In this document: piece by piece, positions 1 through 8,691 of the stretch | How the letters are laid out: every line of letters starts with the position of its first letter | Position numbering within the stretch: the first letter of the stretch is position 1 | From: Candidatus Woesearchaeota archaeon UBA153 | GTDB lineage: Archaea; Nanobdellota; Nanobdellia; Woesearchaeales; UBA525 | Length of the DNA stretch: 49,837 bases | Assembly: GCA_002503705.1 (NCBI GenBank) | Contig: DASH01000093.1 | Span: forward strand, 1 to 49,837 | Direction: 5' to 3' | The notes under the pieces: model-generated | Database searches by the model: none | Told to the model about the DNA's origin: nothing | The model's input: the letters and a program-made list of their open reading frames with translations, nothing else | Position numbers and translations under genes: made by a program

Positions 1-527
1 AGGAGGACTTGCCGTTGCACCTCTCTCCCCTTCTCCGTGATGTCATTGACGCGGTTCTTCGAGTCGAGAAGGTCGATGGTCTCCTCGAAGATGCTGCGGA
101 TGATATGGCCGATGCGTAGGAGGATGGTGACGAGGTTGATGGTCTCGATGTCCCAGAAGACGTGGATGACAATCTTATTGGAGGTGACCTCCATGATCTC
201 CGCGGCGATGAACTCGTGGATGTGCTCTCGCAGGTAGGCGACCTTGCCGTTGTTCGCCCCTTCTAAGGTGATGACTGTGTACCCGTTGAGGTACGTCGCG
301 AGGAGCCGCTGGACAATCTCATCCGTGGACTTTCCGGCGATGTTCATCGTCAGGCTGCTCGTCCCGGGCGGTTTCGACGATGAGGGGATGAGTTCGAGAG
401 AGTTCCGGAGCGTCTCCTGCACGTTGAGGAGGTCGCCTTTCTTGAGGTTGTGCTTCTGGACCCAGGAGTGCGGCAGCGTCATGCAGAACGCTGTTTTTCC
501 GAAGAGTATAATCTTACGTTGCTCCAT
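1..527 (-). CDS. AbrB-PhoU phosphate-uptake-type regulator (partial)
   Basis: The gene starts at an ATG at 527 and runs off the left edge, leaving 175 visible codons without a stop. Residues 1-40 read like an AbrB/SpoVT swapped-hairpin domain, with KTAFCMTLPHSWVQKHNLKKG giving the usual short hydrophobic strand, LP.SW and N.L..GD pattern. The following helical part fits a PhoU domain. Archaeal AbrB-PhoU proteins are annotated as phosphate uptake regulators, but their real ligand is mostly untested, so the phosphate role is family knowledge only. A TATA-like box at 550-559 lies about 25 bases upstream, which suggests a leaderless transcript. The gene is divergent from the polysaccharide operon that starts at 1158. 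Confidence 0.75.
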   Translation of the reverse strand, partial: MEQRKIILFGKTAFCMTLPHSWVQKHNLKKGDLLNVQETLRNSLELIPSSSKPPGTSSLTMNIAGKSTDEIVQRLLATYLNGYTVITLEGANNGKVAYLREHIHEFIAAEIMEVTSNKIVIHVFWDIETINLVTILLRIGHIIRSIFEETIDLLDSKNRVNDITEKGREVQRQVL

Positions 528-549
528 GACTATATAGAATGTACTTCAA

Positions 550-559
550 CTATATATAT
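550..559 (-). promoter_or_regulatory. TATA box of the AbrB-PhoU gene
   Basis: An alternating TATATATA stretch lies 23-32 bases before the ATG at 527. This is the spacing expected for a leaderless archaeal transcript. A second TATA run at 570-580 could serve as an alternative. Confidence 0.5.
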
Positions 560-724
560 TTCGTGCATATAATATATATAGTCGGCGGTCTCTTCTTAAA
601 GCACCGATTTGAAGGTTAAGTATATAGTGACGGTCCAGAGAACCTCCTGGCGGTCCAGGATCCGCATATGGCGTCACATTTTTCTTCAACGCAATGATGG
701 CACTTCATCGTCTTCACAATATAT

Positions 725-790
725 ATACTATTATCTATATGAAAAGGTTTGTTATAATATAGCGTCTTCTCCAAACCTCAGGAGAGGTTC
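725..790 (+). promoter_or_regulatory. Promoter/hairpin module, copy 1
   Basis: It contains TATCTATATGAA (732-743), then AGGTTTGTTATAAT, then GTCTTC and a hairpin whose arms are CTTCTCC (766-772) and GGAGAGG (781-787). The same words at the same spacing recur at 17079-17137, where the arms change to CTTCCC and GGGAAG and still pair. TTATAAT is a plausible TATA box. It could be a promoter with an operator or the start of a structured leader. It lies about 370 bases upstream of the DPM1-like gene. Confidence 0.5.
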
Positions 791-1157
791 ATCGGCATGC
801 TCAATGCTGCCGATGTCGGGTGCGGCTGCACCCTCCAGATATCTCAACACAGTAAAGAGACATCTCAACAGAGTGGGGCCGGTGAATAGTGGGGCCGGTG
901 AAGCTGAATTGGGGAACGGCTCCGCCGAATCGCACCGCGCCGCACCGCGCGCGCCGCGCGCGGCGAAGAATGCGAAGAGCGAATACTGTATGAGTATTGC
1001 ATGCGTACTACTGAACGAATATTGATACTAAGTACTGAATGAATACTTGACGCTTACCAATGAACGCATACTGACTGAATACTGAACGCAGACTGCAAGA
1101 GCACGATACTGCGACACTGACGAACACGAGACTGGACGAACACGAGAGGGGAAACTC

Positions 1158-2267
1158 ATGGAACACACGATGCTGAAGGAGCCCACGATGCTGAAGGAAC
1201 ACATGGCACTGAAAAAAACACTCCTGGAGCACGCGATGCAACAGGCCGGATTGGAGACGCGGCAGAGCGAATCAGGCGTCACGTCCTCGACCGCGTGCAT
1301 CGTCATCCCCACCTATAACGAAGCGCAGAACATCACCGCGCTCCTCGACCGGATCTTCGAGAACGAACGACGCCAACCGCGGACGCAGGACGGGTGGCGG
1401 CTGAGCGTCCTCGTCGTCGACGACAGCTCGCCCGACGGCACTGCGAACAAGGTGACCGCGTACGCGAAACGAAACCCGAACGTCCACCTCCTGCTCAGGA
1501 AAGAGAAGCAAGGCCTCGGCGCCGCGTACATCGCCGGGATGCAGCACGCGATGCAGCTCCTCGACCCTGAAGTCGTGATGGAGATGGACGCTGATTTCAG
1601 CCATAACCCGAAAGACATCTTCCCCATCCTCGCGGCGATCTCGAACGGCGCGGACTTCGTCATCGGGTCACGCTACATCAAAGGAGGCAGCATCCCGAAA
1701 GAGTGGGGGCTGCACCGCCGCGTCATCAGCAAGGCGGCCAACCTCTACACGAAGATGGTGCTCCGCATCCCGAAAGTCAAGGACTGCAGCGGCGGCTTCC
1801 GCGCCATCCGGAGCGACACCCTGCGCCGAGTCGATCTCTCCTCTCTCAACGTGAAAGGCTACGCGTTCCAAGTCCTCCTCCTCGAAGCGGCGGTCCGCAC
1901 CGGCGCGATCGTCCGCGAAGTGCCCATCGCGTTCCTGGAACGGAACGCCGGCAAGAGCAAGATCCGCGTCACCGACATGGTGGAAGGCGCCGCCCTCATC
2001 CTGCAGGTCGGCTCGCAACGCCTCTTCAGTCCTGGAACGAGCGAGACGACCGCGCGCAAGACGCCAAGTCCGACAGGACAGATTGGACCGTATGGCGTCA
2101 CGTCGCAGTACAGCGCGTCCATTGCGGTGACAGCGGGCCAGAACGTTGCCGAATCGGCGAGCACCACCACAGTAGATAACACCGGGGGCGTCGGCGGGGT
2201 CGGTGGCGTCGGCGGCGAGTCCGCCGTGAGCGAGCCGCCACAGCACCAGGCGAGCATGAAGACGTAA
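1158..2267 (+). CDS. DPM1-like polyprenol-phosphate mannosyltransferase (GT2)
   Basis: A 369-residue protein. Residues 46-290 form a GT-A family 2 domain close to dolichyl-phosphate mannosyltransferases: PTYNE at 51-55, VVDDSSPDGT at 86-95, the metal-binding MDADFSHN at 143-150 and GSRY at 170-173. Such enzymes load a sugar from a nucleotide sugar onto a membrane polyprenyl phosphate on the cytoplasmic side. The first ~40 residues are repetitive (MLKEPTMLKEH) and lie in a region of DNA duplications, so a later start is possible. The ATG at 1158 has GAGGGGAAA just upstream. The tail (about 290-369) is low complexity and includes a GVGGVGGVGG run. The next gene starts with a GtrA domain, the usual partner of such transferases. 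Whether the sugar is mannose or glucose is not visible. Confidence 0.88.
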   Translation: MEHTMLKEPTMLKEHMALKKTLLEHAMQQAGLETRQSESGVTSSTACIVIPTYNEAQNITALLDRIFENERRQPRTQDGWRLSVLVVDDSSPDGTANKVTAYAKRNPNVHLLLRKEKQGLGAAYIAGMQHAMQLLDPEVVMEMDADFSHNPKDIFPILAAISNGADFVIGSRYIKGGSIPKEWGLHRRVISKAANLYTKMVLRIPKVKDCSGGFRAIRSDTLRRVDLSSLNVKGYAFQVLLLEAAVRTGAIVREVPIAFLERNAGKSKIRVTDMVEGAALILQVGSQRLFSPGTSETTARKTPSPTGQIGPYGVTSQYSASIAVTAGQNVAESASTTTVDNTGGVGGVGGVGGESAVSEPPQHQASMKT

Positions 2268-2302
2268 CGGAACAACACCATGATATCCGGAGGTCAAACG
2301 GC

Positions 2303-5300
2303 ATGAGCAGCATCGATAAAGACTCCAAGATACGCGGCAATCACAACAAGCGCCCCTCACCCGCGCTCCTGAAGTTCCGAAAGTTCTTCCTCTTCGGCGT
2401 CGTGGGCGGCTTCGGCACGGTGCTGAACACCGTCATCCTCTACGGGCTCACGCATTTCGCCGGCCTCTATTACCTCCTCGCGGCCGCCATCGCGACCGAA
2501 ACGGCGATCGTCTCAAACTTCTTCGGCAACCACTTCTTCACGTTCCGCAACGACCGTGACGCCACGCCGCTCTGGCGCCGCTTCCTCTCCTTCCAAGCGA
2601 TCAGCCTCGTCACCCTCGTCGGGACGCTCGTCATCCTCTACACGCTCACCACGCTCTTCGGAGAGACATACCTCCTGCTCTGGAACCTCATCGCAATCCT
2701 CGTGATGTTCCTCGCGAACTTCGCGCTCAACCGGAAGTTCACTTGGAGAGCCGGCGCGGAGACGCACGAAAAGCGCTCATCGTCAAGGGACTCATCGTCG
2801 AGAGACGCATCGTCGCGGAGTGCGAGCGGCGGCAAGCTCTCGTTCCTCCTCTTCTTCCTCGTCATGGCGTTCTGCATCGCCCTGCCCGTCGCTCACGCCG
2901 CGGACATCGCCGCGACGAGCCAGTTCGGCCACCACCCCTTGAGCGAAAAACAGGTCATCCTCTACACGCTCCAGACTGGCGCCGCGAGCGGCACGTTCAC
3001 CGTCAACGGCGCTCCCGGCTTCACGAACAGACCGCTCACGGTGCCCGTCGACGGCAACAATGTTCCGACGACGTGCCAAGGCGGGCTCTCCTGCCTCGTG
3101 GGAGACTTCACAGACCTCACCACGACGGGAACTTATACGATCACGACGACCGCTGGCGGACAGAGCCACACGACCGCGCAATTCCAGGTCAGCCCGGACC
3201 TCTACGCGGACAATCTCCACACGCTCTTCGACTTCTTCGACGCTGAACGGCAGCAAGGCTCGAACTATCACGCCGACATGAACGGATTCCAGAGCCCGGC
3301 ATTTCCCATGATTGCCGACGGGAGCTTCCTCATCCAGACCGACCAGGCCGCGCTCGCCACCGTACGGCTCGGCAGCGCGTACCGTCGCAATCCAGCCATC
3401 TTCTCCAACGCGATGAGGACGTACATCGTCGACTACACCGACTACCTCCTCGGCCTTCGCGGCGCGCACGCAGTCCCTGGCGCTGGCCCGTACCGCTTCG
3501 GATGGGATATGTCGCCGCAGAACGCCTTCATCCCGAACCAGACGAGCATCACGACCCTGCAGCTCTACGACACGAACGGCGGCCTTTCGCAGACCGTCCC
3601 AGTCACGAGCCTCTGCGGGGCGAGCAGTTCTCCCGGGTGGCAGTCGTGCATCGACCAAGCGATGACGCTCTACCATTGCGACGTCAACGAGCCATGCCTC
3701 AACCTCACGTACACCGGCGCGAAAGGGACGATCGCGATCACGCCGGGCGACCACACCTACCCCGCGGGGTGGATGTATGATTGGAACTGCTTCCTTGACG
3801 CTCGTCTCGACACCGGCATGTTCAACGACGCGCCGAACCCTTGCCTGATGTTCGATGACGAACGAGGCGACGACATGTACACGATCTACTCGTTCGCCGC
3901 GCTCACCCAGGCGATTCCCGCCCTCTACGACCAAGACCCTGCGAAGGCGACCATCGCCTACGATGAAGCGAAAGCCATCGCGGCACAGATAGGAGACTCC
4001 TACACCACCACGACGGTCGACACGCTCGCCGGGCCGAAGACCATGACTGCTGAAGAGAAATACGCGTGGGCCGGGATGGGTCTCTTCCTCCTCTACGATT
4101 ACAGCGGCGACCAGGCGTACCTGCTCCGCGCGTACAACTACCGAACCAACGTCAGGAGCGACGGCTTCGACTCGGGCGCCACCTTCGGCAACGAGTTCTA
4201 CTGGGAGGAGTACATCCGGCACGAGGGCGCGATCATCGCCGCTGGCCGAGAATACACGATCGCGGGGAACGACCCTCGCGAGCTCTTGACGGGCAAGATG
4301 GCCTCCGACTGGGAGAACAACGACCCGATCGATATCTCGCGCTCCGGTGAACGCGTCTTCCAGAAGATGCGCGCGACCGGGTTCTCGATCAGCCGTTCGC
4401 TCCTCATCGAAGCGGTCTACGCGATGAAGACCCTGGAGCTCGCGCCTTCGACCGCGCCGCCGTTCACGCAGATGATCGCGGACAGCCAGCTCGCCTGGCT
4501 CACCGGACAGAACGTCGTGCAGGACGGCGAGACCGGCACCGCGCCCCTGCGCAGTTACAGCTTCATCTTCGGCCTTGGGCAGGACAATCCGGCGCAGTAC
4601 CACAGCCGATACCTCATCGACACAGGACTCTTCACCGCTTCCGGCGGTTCCCTGCTCGGCGCGCGAGGCATCGATTACCAGTTCATGCATAATGGCGCTC
4701 TCTCCTGGATGGATGGGCGGAGCGACATCATGGGCCAGGCCTTCGGCGCCATCGGCAATGACCTCGGCCCGAAGGTCAACCCCTGGCTTCCCAGCAGGAC
4801 GTACGCGAACGGTCAGACTTCCATTCTCGGTTGGATCAACGGCGCGTTCGACACTGACGACGGAGACGTCACCCTCAACTATTTAGACGACCAGGAGGCG
4901 TATCTCTTCACCGAGTCGACGAACGAGAAGGTCGCGGCGGCGGTGGAGCTCTTCGCCTACCTAGACGGAGCGTACAACGACCGGGTTCGGCACGCGCCCG
5001 TCGTGTTGGGGACCGGGAGCAATTCCACCCCTCCTGTGCTGTCGAACGCGACGCTCAAGGTCTACACCACGCCGGTCGGCGCGTCCATCGCGTTGAATGG
5101 CACGCTGCAAGGCGTCACGGCGATCGACGGTCTCACCGTCACCGTCGCTCCGGGCAACTACGCGCTCACCGCGAGCAAGAGCGGCTATACAACGATGTTT
5201 CAAGCCATCGCTCTGGTCGCGAATCAGACACGAATCGTCAACCTCACGCTCACGCCGAGCAGTGACGTCGCGACGCTCAAGGTCTTCACCACCCCGACGG

Positions 5301-7054
5301 GAGCGACCATCGCGTTGGACGGAATACCGAAAGGTGTCACGGCGATCGACGGTCTCACCGTCACCGTCGTTCCGGGCGACTACGCGCTCACCGCGAGCAA
5401 GAGCGGCTATGCGCTCGTCACGCAACCGGTGACGCTCATCACGAACACCACGACGACCGTGAACCTCTTCCTGCACGTGACGAACTCCACAATCATCGCG
5501 AACGGGACGGACGTCTCGCTCGCGACGAACTCCAGCACCGGAGCAACGCATCATCTCTATGAGATCGACACCGGCAGGTTCTGGGTGACGCTGCAGGACG
5601 CCGGCACCGTGACGTGGCTTGTCGACGGTGTCGTGAAGACGTTGACGGGCGGGCAGAACAGCACGTTCAACTGGACGCCCGGGATTCTCGCGGTGCCGGT
5701 GGCGCCGCTCTACACCAACACGCGGCTGTTCACGGTGGTGGCGAAGACGGCGAACGGGAATATCACGTGGACGGTCGACGTTGAGAACGTCCTCAACCCG
5801 TTCTTCCAAGGGACGTTCGGCGCTCCGGACACCCTCATCCACGTCTTCACGAACAACAAGTATGGCGTCAATTTCACCGCGGTGAGTGTCACGCTCGACA
5901 ACAGCGGCGCGCTCGCAGTCTACAGTCTCGTGCCGGTCTCGGGCGGTGCCGAGACTGACTGGCAGAAGCTCGCGACCAACCTTCCGACAGGCAATAGCTG
6001 GCTCAGGAAGGTCGCTACTCTCGACACCAACGGCGTCAGCACGACCTATACGCTCGGCGATGTTCGGGCGCATTACCGCACGCCATCGAGCAATAACGAT
6101 AACGACAATTCGGGCGGCGGAGGCGGTCGAGGGGGCGGAGGAGGTTTCCCTGAAGCTGAGATTCTGCAGCTCGTGTACGTCACGTTCGCTCACGACGTCC
6201 TGGATGAGACCGACTCGCAGACGATCACGTTAGACGCGAGGACGAACAACAGCGAAATACGGCGCGTCGAAGCGCTTTTGGAGACGCCGAGCGGGGCGGG
6301 CCTGCGACTGGAGCTGAACCTCACGGCCGGCGACCGCGGCTACGGGACGTGGTCGGAGGAGTTCTCCGGTTTCATCCCAGGAGAGTATATCCTGAAGGAA
6401 ATCGATCTCTGGGGGTTCGAGAAGAATGCGACGAAGATCCCCGTGAGCGACAGATCGTTCTACGTCGTCGGTCCCGAGACGGGCGCTGGCGCTGGCGCGA
6501 AACCGCTCACGCTCATCTATACGCTCCTGACGCCGAGCGTCATCGGGAACGGCACGAACGCCACGCTCCGGCTCGACGCCGCCGATCAAATCGGCATCAC
6601 CCTCGTCACGGCGAACATAACGACGTCGCGAGGCGAGTCATTCCAAATCCCCCTGCACCGGGTCGCCGGGACGTCGCAGTACGGGACGTGGGAAGGAACG
6701 CTCGACGGGACGACACCCGACACGACGTACGTTGTCACCAGCATCACCTTGAAGAGCGCCGTCGCGAGCAAGATGTTCCTGACCAGCGGCCGGAGCGTCT
6801 ACGTGCAGGCGCTCCCGACCCCTGAAGGCGGATCACTCATCACTGGCGCGGTCGCCGGCGTCTCTGCCTTCTCCAGCGAAGCGTTCGCGGCCATCGTCGC
6901 GAAGCCGATCATCCCGATTGCGGTCGGTTTCGGCATCATGCTCGTCACTCTCGCCGTGCTCTCCCTCAATTATCAGATCAAAAAGAAGCTGCGCGGAAAG
7001 GAGTACGGAAAGGAGCGCGGAAAGGAGTACGGAAAGGACGCGCGGCGACCGTGA
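2303..7054 (+). CDS. Giant GtrA / GH9-like glycosidase / PEGA membrane fusion protein
   Basis: One uninterrupted 1,583-codon frame preceded by GGAGGT at 2289-2294. Residues about 25-152 are a four-helix GtrA domain (NFFGNHFFTF and NFALNRKFTW), a family linked to flipping or transferring polyprenyl-linked sugars. A Ser/Arg-rich linker follows, then a hydrophobic segment at 179-200 ending in AHAAD. Next come an Ig-like N-terminal domain and an alpha/alpha barrel resembling GH9 cellulases. Its best matches are FGLGQDNPAQYHSRY and, near 860, an acidic LNYLDDQEAY segment. Two PEGA domains lie at about 916-985 and 991-1062, followed by Asn/Thr-rich beta domains, a GGGGRGGGGGF linker near 1275, further beta domains and a C-terminal helix (about 1526-1555) with a repetitive basic tail. 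The glycosidase assignment is moderate, because the classical GH9 DAGD motif is not clear. Joining GtrA to a secreted hydrolase is unusual. Confidence 0.75.
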   Translation: MSSIDKDSKIRGNHNKRPSPALLKFRKFFLFGVVGGFGTVLNTVILYGLTHFAGLYYLLAAAIATETAIVSNFFGNHFFTFRNDRDATPLWRRFLSFQAISLVTLVGTLVILYTLTTLFGETYLLLWNLIAILVMFLANFALNRKFTWRAGAETHEKRSSSRDSSSRDASSRSASGGKLSFLLFFLVMAFCIALPVAHAADIAATSQFGHHPLSEKQVILYTLQTGAASGTFTVNGAPGFTNRPLTVPVDGNNVPTTCQGGLSCLVGDFTDLTTTGTYTITTTAGGQSHTTAQFQVSPDLYADNLHTLFDFFDAERQQGSNYHADMNGFQSPAFPMIADGSFLIQTDQAALATVRLGSAYRRNPAIFSNAMRTYIVDYTDYLLGLRGAHAVPGAGPYRFGWDMSPQNAFIPNQTSITTLQLYDTNGGLSQTVPVTSLCGASSSPGWQSCIDQAMTLYHCDVNEPCLNLTYTGAKGTIAITPGDHTYPAGWMYDWNCFLDARLDTGMFNDAPNPCLMFDDERGDDMYTIYSFAALTQAIPALYDQDPAKATIAYDEAKAIAAQIGDSYTTTTVDTLAGPKTMTAEEKYAWAGMGLFLLYDYSGDQAYLLRAYNYRTNVRSDGFDSGATFGNEFYWEEYIRHEGAIIAAGREYTIAGNDPRELLTGKMASDWENNDPIDISRSGERVFQKMRATGFSISRSLLIEAVYAMKTLELAPSTAPPFTQMIADSQLAWLTGQNVVQDGETGTAPLRSYSFIFGLGQDNPAQYHSRYLIDTGLFTASGGSLLGARGIDYQFMHNGALSWMDGRSDIMGQAFGAIGNDLGPKVNPWLPSRTYANGQTSILGWINGAFDTDDGDVTLNYLDDQEAYLFTESTNEKVAAAVELFAYLDGAYNDRVRHAPVVLGTGSNSTPPVLSNATLKVYTTPVGASIALNGTLQGVTAIDGLTVTVAPGNYALTASKSGYTTMFQAIALVANQTRIVNLTLTPSSDVATLKVFTTPTGATIALDGIPKGVTAIDGLTVTVVPGDYALTASKSGYALVTQPVTLITNTTTTVNLFLHVTNSTIIANGTDVSLATNSSTGATHHLYEIDTGRFWVTLQDAGTVTWLVDGVVKTLTGGQNSTFNWTPGILAVPVAPLYTNTRLFTVVAKTANGNITWTVDVENVLNPFFQGTFGAPDTLIHVFTNNKYGVNFTAVSVTLDNSGALAVYSLVPVSGGAETDWQKLATNLPTGNSWLRKVATLDTNGVSTTYTLGDVRAHYRTPSSNNDNDNSGGGGGRGGGGGFPEAEILQLVYVTFAHDVLDETDSQTITLDARTNNSEIRRVEALLETPSGAGLRLELNLTAGDRGYGTWSEEFSGFIPGEYILKEIDLWGFEKNATKIPVSDRSFYVVGPETGAGAGAKPLTLIYTLLTPSVIGNGTNATLRLDAADQIGITLVTANITTSRGESFQIPLHRVAGTSQYGTWEGTLDGTTPDTTYVVTSITLKSAVASKMFLTSGRSVYVQALPTPEGGSLITGAVAGVSAFSSEAFAAIVAKPIIPIAVGFGIMLVTLAVLSLNYQIKKKLRGKEYGKERGKEYGKDARRP
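6991..7038 (+). repeat. 4 x 12-base tandem repeat in the 3' end of the fusion gene
   Basis: Units GCGCGGAAAGGA and GTACGGAAAGGA alternate twice each. They encode a basic tail of repeated (R/Y)GKE on the cytoplasmic side of the last helix. Confidence 0.9.
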
Positions 7055-8691
7055 GCGAGGACAGAGGGACTATCATGGGCGTCCTGATACGGCCACTCCG
7101 GAAGATGCAGGTCGCGTTCATCATCCTCTTCGGACTCGCCAGCCTCCTCCTGATGGGCTACTACTTCTCGGATACGCTCCTCCATTACACGACGATGCAG
7201 CAGTTCCCCATCAACTCGTTCCAGCGTTTCGCCCTCACCATCCTCATCTTCCCCGCCGAGCTCTTCTCCTTCGGCTTCGCCCTCTACTTCGTCTACGTGC
7301 TCCTGCTGGGGCAACGTCCGCAAGAGCGGCCGCGACCGCTCGACGGCCAAGAGAAGACGCCTGTCGCAATACTCATCCCGGTGTACAACGAGCCGAAAGA
7401 GGTAGTTGACCGGACGCTGTCCGCCTGCAAGCTCGTCCGCTGGCCGGGTGCGACGCGCATCTACCTCCTCGACGATTCGAACAACGAGGAGGAGAAGGCG
7501 GTCATGGACTCGTTGGCGAAACGCCACGGCTGCACGATCGTGCGTCGGCCTGATCGCGTCGGTTACAAAGCGGGCAACATCAATAACGCGCTCCGGAAGA
7601 CGGTGAAGGAGCCGTTCTTCATGATTCTCGACTCTGACCAGGCGCCGGTGCCGGAATTCCTCGAGCGGACCATGGACCATTTCAGCGACCCGACCGTCGG
7701 CTTCGTCCAGACGCCGCAGCATTTCATCAACGAAGGCACGCCGATCGAACGAGGGGCGAAGATCGGCACGAACATCTTCTACTCCGCGCAGTGCCTCGGC
7801 AAGTCCCATGACAGCGCGTTGCCGTTCTGCGGCACGAACGCGGTGCTCCGCGCCTCGGCGTTCCGCGGCGTCGGCGGATTCCAGTACTTCAGCGCGACGG
7901 AGGACATCGAGCTCGGCCTCCGCATGAACCAGGCCGGCTATCACGGCATGTACGTTCCGGAGATCCTCGCCCACGGCTACGCGCCGCCCGACTTCGCCGC
8001 CTACTCGTCGCAGCAGTACCGCTGGGCGAACGGCAACCTCGCGATCCTCCGCGAATCATGGCGCGGAATCCTCTTCGGCCGCTTCTCCTTGCGGCAGCAG
8101 ATCCACACCCTCTTCACCCTCGGTTGGTGGCTCGTGGGAGTCGCGACGCTCATCTACATCACCGTCCCGATACTCTCGCTCGCGTTCGGCCTCGGCACGC
8201 ACCACACGTGGCTGCCGACGGCGCTGCTCGTCGTCCTCTACTTCAACGTCGTCTTAGGAATCCTCATGATCTACGTCTCGCTCCACGGCAGGGTGAAAGG
8301 CGAGAAAGTGAAGATCTCTGACGCTTTCCTCCAGTACGTGTTAATCACGAACAGCATCTTCATCTTCTCGCGCGCCGCGTTCAACGCGGCCATCGGCAGG
8401 TACGTCGGCTTCGTCCGCACGAACAAGCGCCGAACAGGTGTCGGACTCGGTCTCATCAAGTGGAATCTCCTCCTCGCCGCGCTCTGTCTCGGCTTCAGCT
8501 TCTACGCGCTCGTCATGGCCTCGATCTCGAGCGACCTGCAACAGCTGCGCACCTACTTTCCGGTCTCCCTCTGGCTCCTCTACTACAGCCTCATCCTCGC
8601 CAGCTCAATCATCTTCGTCGGGAAAGAACGGATGCTGACCGGAGTGCCGCAGCCGCAAGGCACGACGAGTCTCCGAGGGCTGAAAAAATGA
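7051..8691 (+). CDS. Cellulose-synthase-like processive GT2 membrane glycosyltransferase
   Basis: The GTG at 7051 overlaps the previous stop by four bases; an ATG at 7075 is an alternative start. The 546-residue protein has two N-terminal helices, a GT2 domain at about 100-330 and at least four C-terminal helices. All four signatures of BcsA/CelA-type synthases are present: DDSNN near 140, DSDQAP near 193, TEDIELG near 281 and QQYRWANG near 320. These enzymes polymerise a beta-glycan from UDP-sugar and push it through the membrane. No PilZ domain follows, so bacterial-style c-di-GMP control is not indicated. The GH8 gene downstream parallels BcsZ beside BcsA in bacteria. The polymer could be cellulose or another beta-linked glycan; sequence alone does not decide. 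Confidence 0.9.
   Translation: MSEDRGTIMGVLIRPLRKMQVAFIILFGLASLLLMGYYFSDTLLHYTTMQQFPINSFQRFALTILIFPAELFSFGFALYFVYVLLLGQRPQERPRPLDGQEKTPVAILIPVYNEPKEVVDRTLSACKLVRWPGATRIYLLDDSNNEEEKAVMDSLAKRHGCTIVRRPDRVGYKAGNINNALRKTVKEPFFMILDSDQAPVPEFLERTMDHFSDPTVGFVQTPQHFINEGTPIERGAKIGTNIFYSAQCLGKSHDSALPFCGTNAVLRASAFRGVGGFQYFSATEDIELGLRMNQAGYHGMYVPEILAHGYAPPDFAAYSSQQYRWANGNLAILRESWRGILFGRFSLRQQIHTLFTLGWWLVGVATLIYITVPILSLAFGLGTHHTWLPTALLVVLYFNVVLGILMIYVSLHGRVKGEKVKISDAFLQYVLITNSIFIFSRAAFNAAIGRYVGFVRTNKRRTGVGLGLIKWNLLLAALCLGFSFYALVMASISSDLQQLRTYFPVSLWLLYYSLILASSIIFVGKERMLTGVPQPQGTTSLRGLKK

Larger units (their letters stand above)
528..1157. other. Long intergenic region between divergent genes
   Basis: About 630 bases with no convincing gene. 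It holds the AT-rich promoter of the left gene, the promoter/hairpin module at 725-790 and a GC-rich palindromic stretch near 935-965. From about 1010 to 1150 there are loose repeats built on GAATACTGA/GAACGCATACTGA and GACGAACACGAGA words. The open frame at 609-1025 has no ribosome site, no family resemblance and an AT-rich first half, so it is not counted as a gene. Confidence 0.6.

Noticed and set aside
609..1025. 138-codon frame in the first long intergenic region
   Set aside because: No ribosome site, no family, crosses the promoter/hairpin module, and composition changes halfway.
2792..4690. Long minus-strand open frame opposite the giant fusion gene
   Set aside because: It is Arg/Val/Glu-rich low-complexity sequence, the usual antisense shadow of a GC-rich coding region; the plus strand has clear domains.
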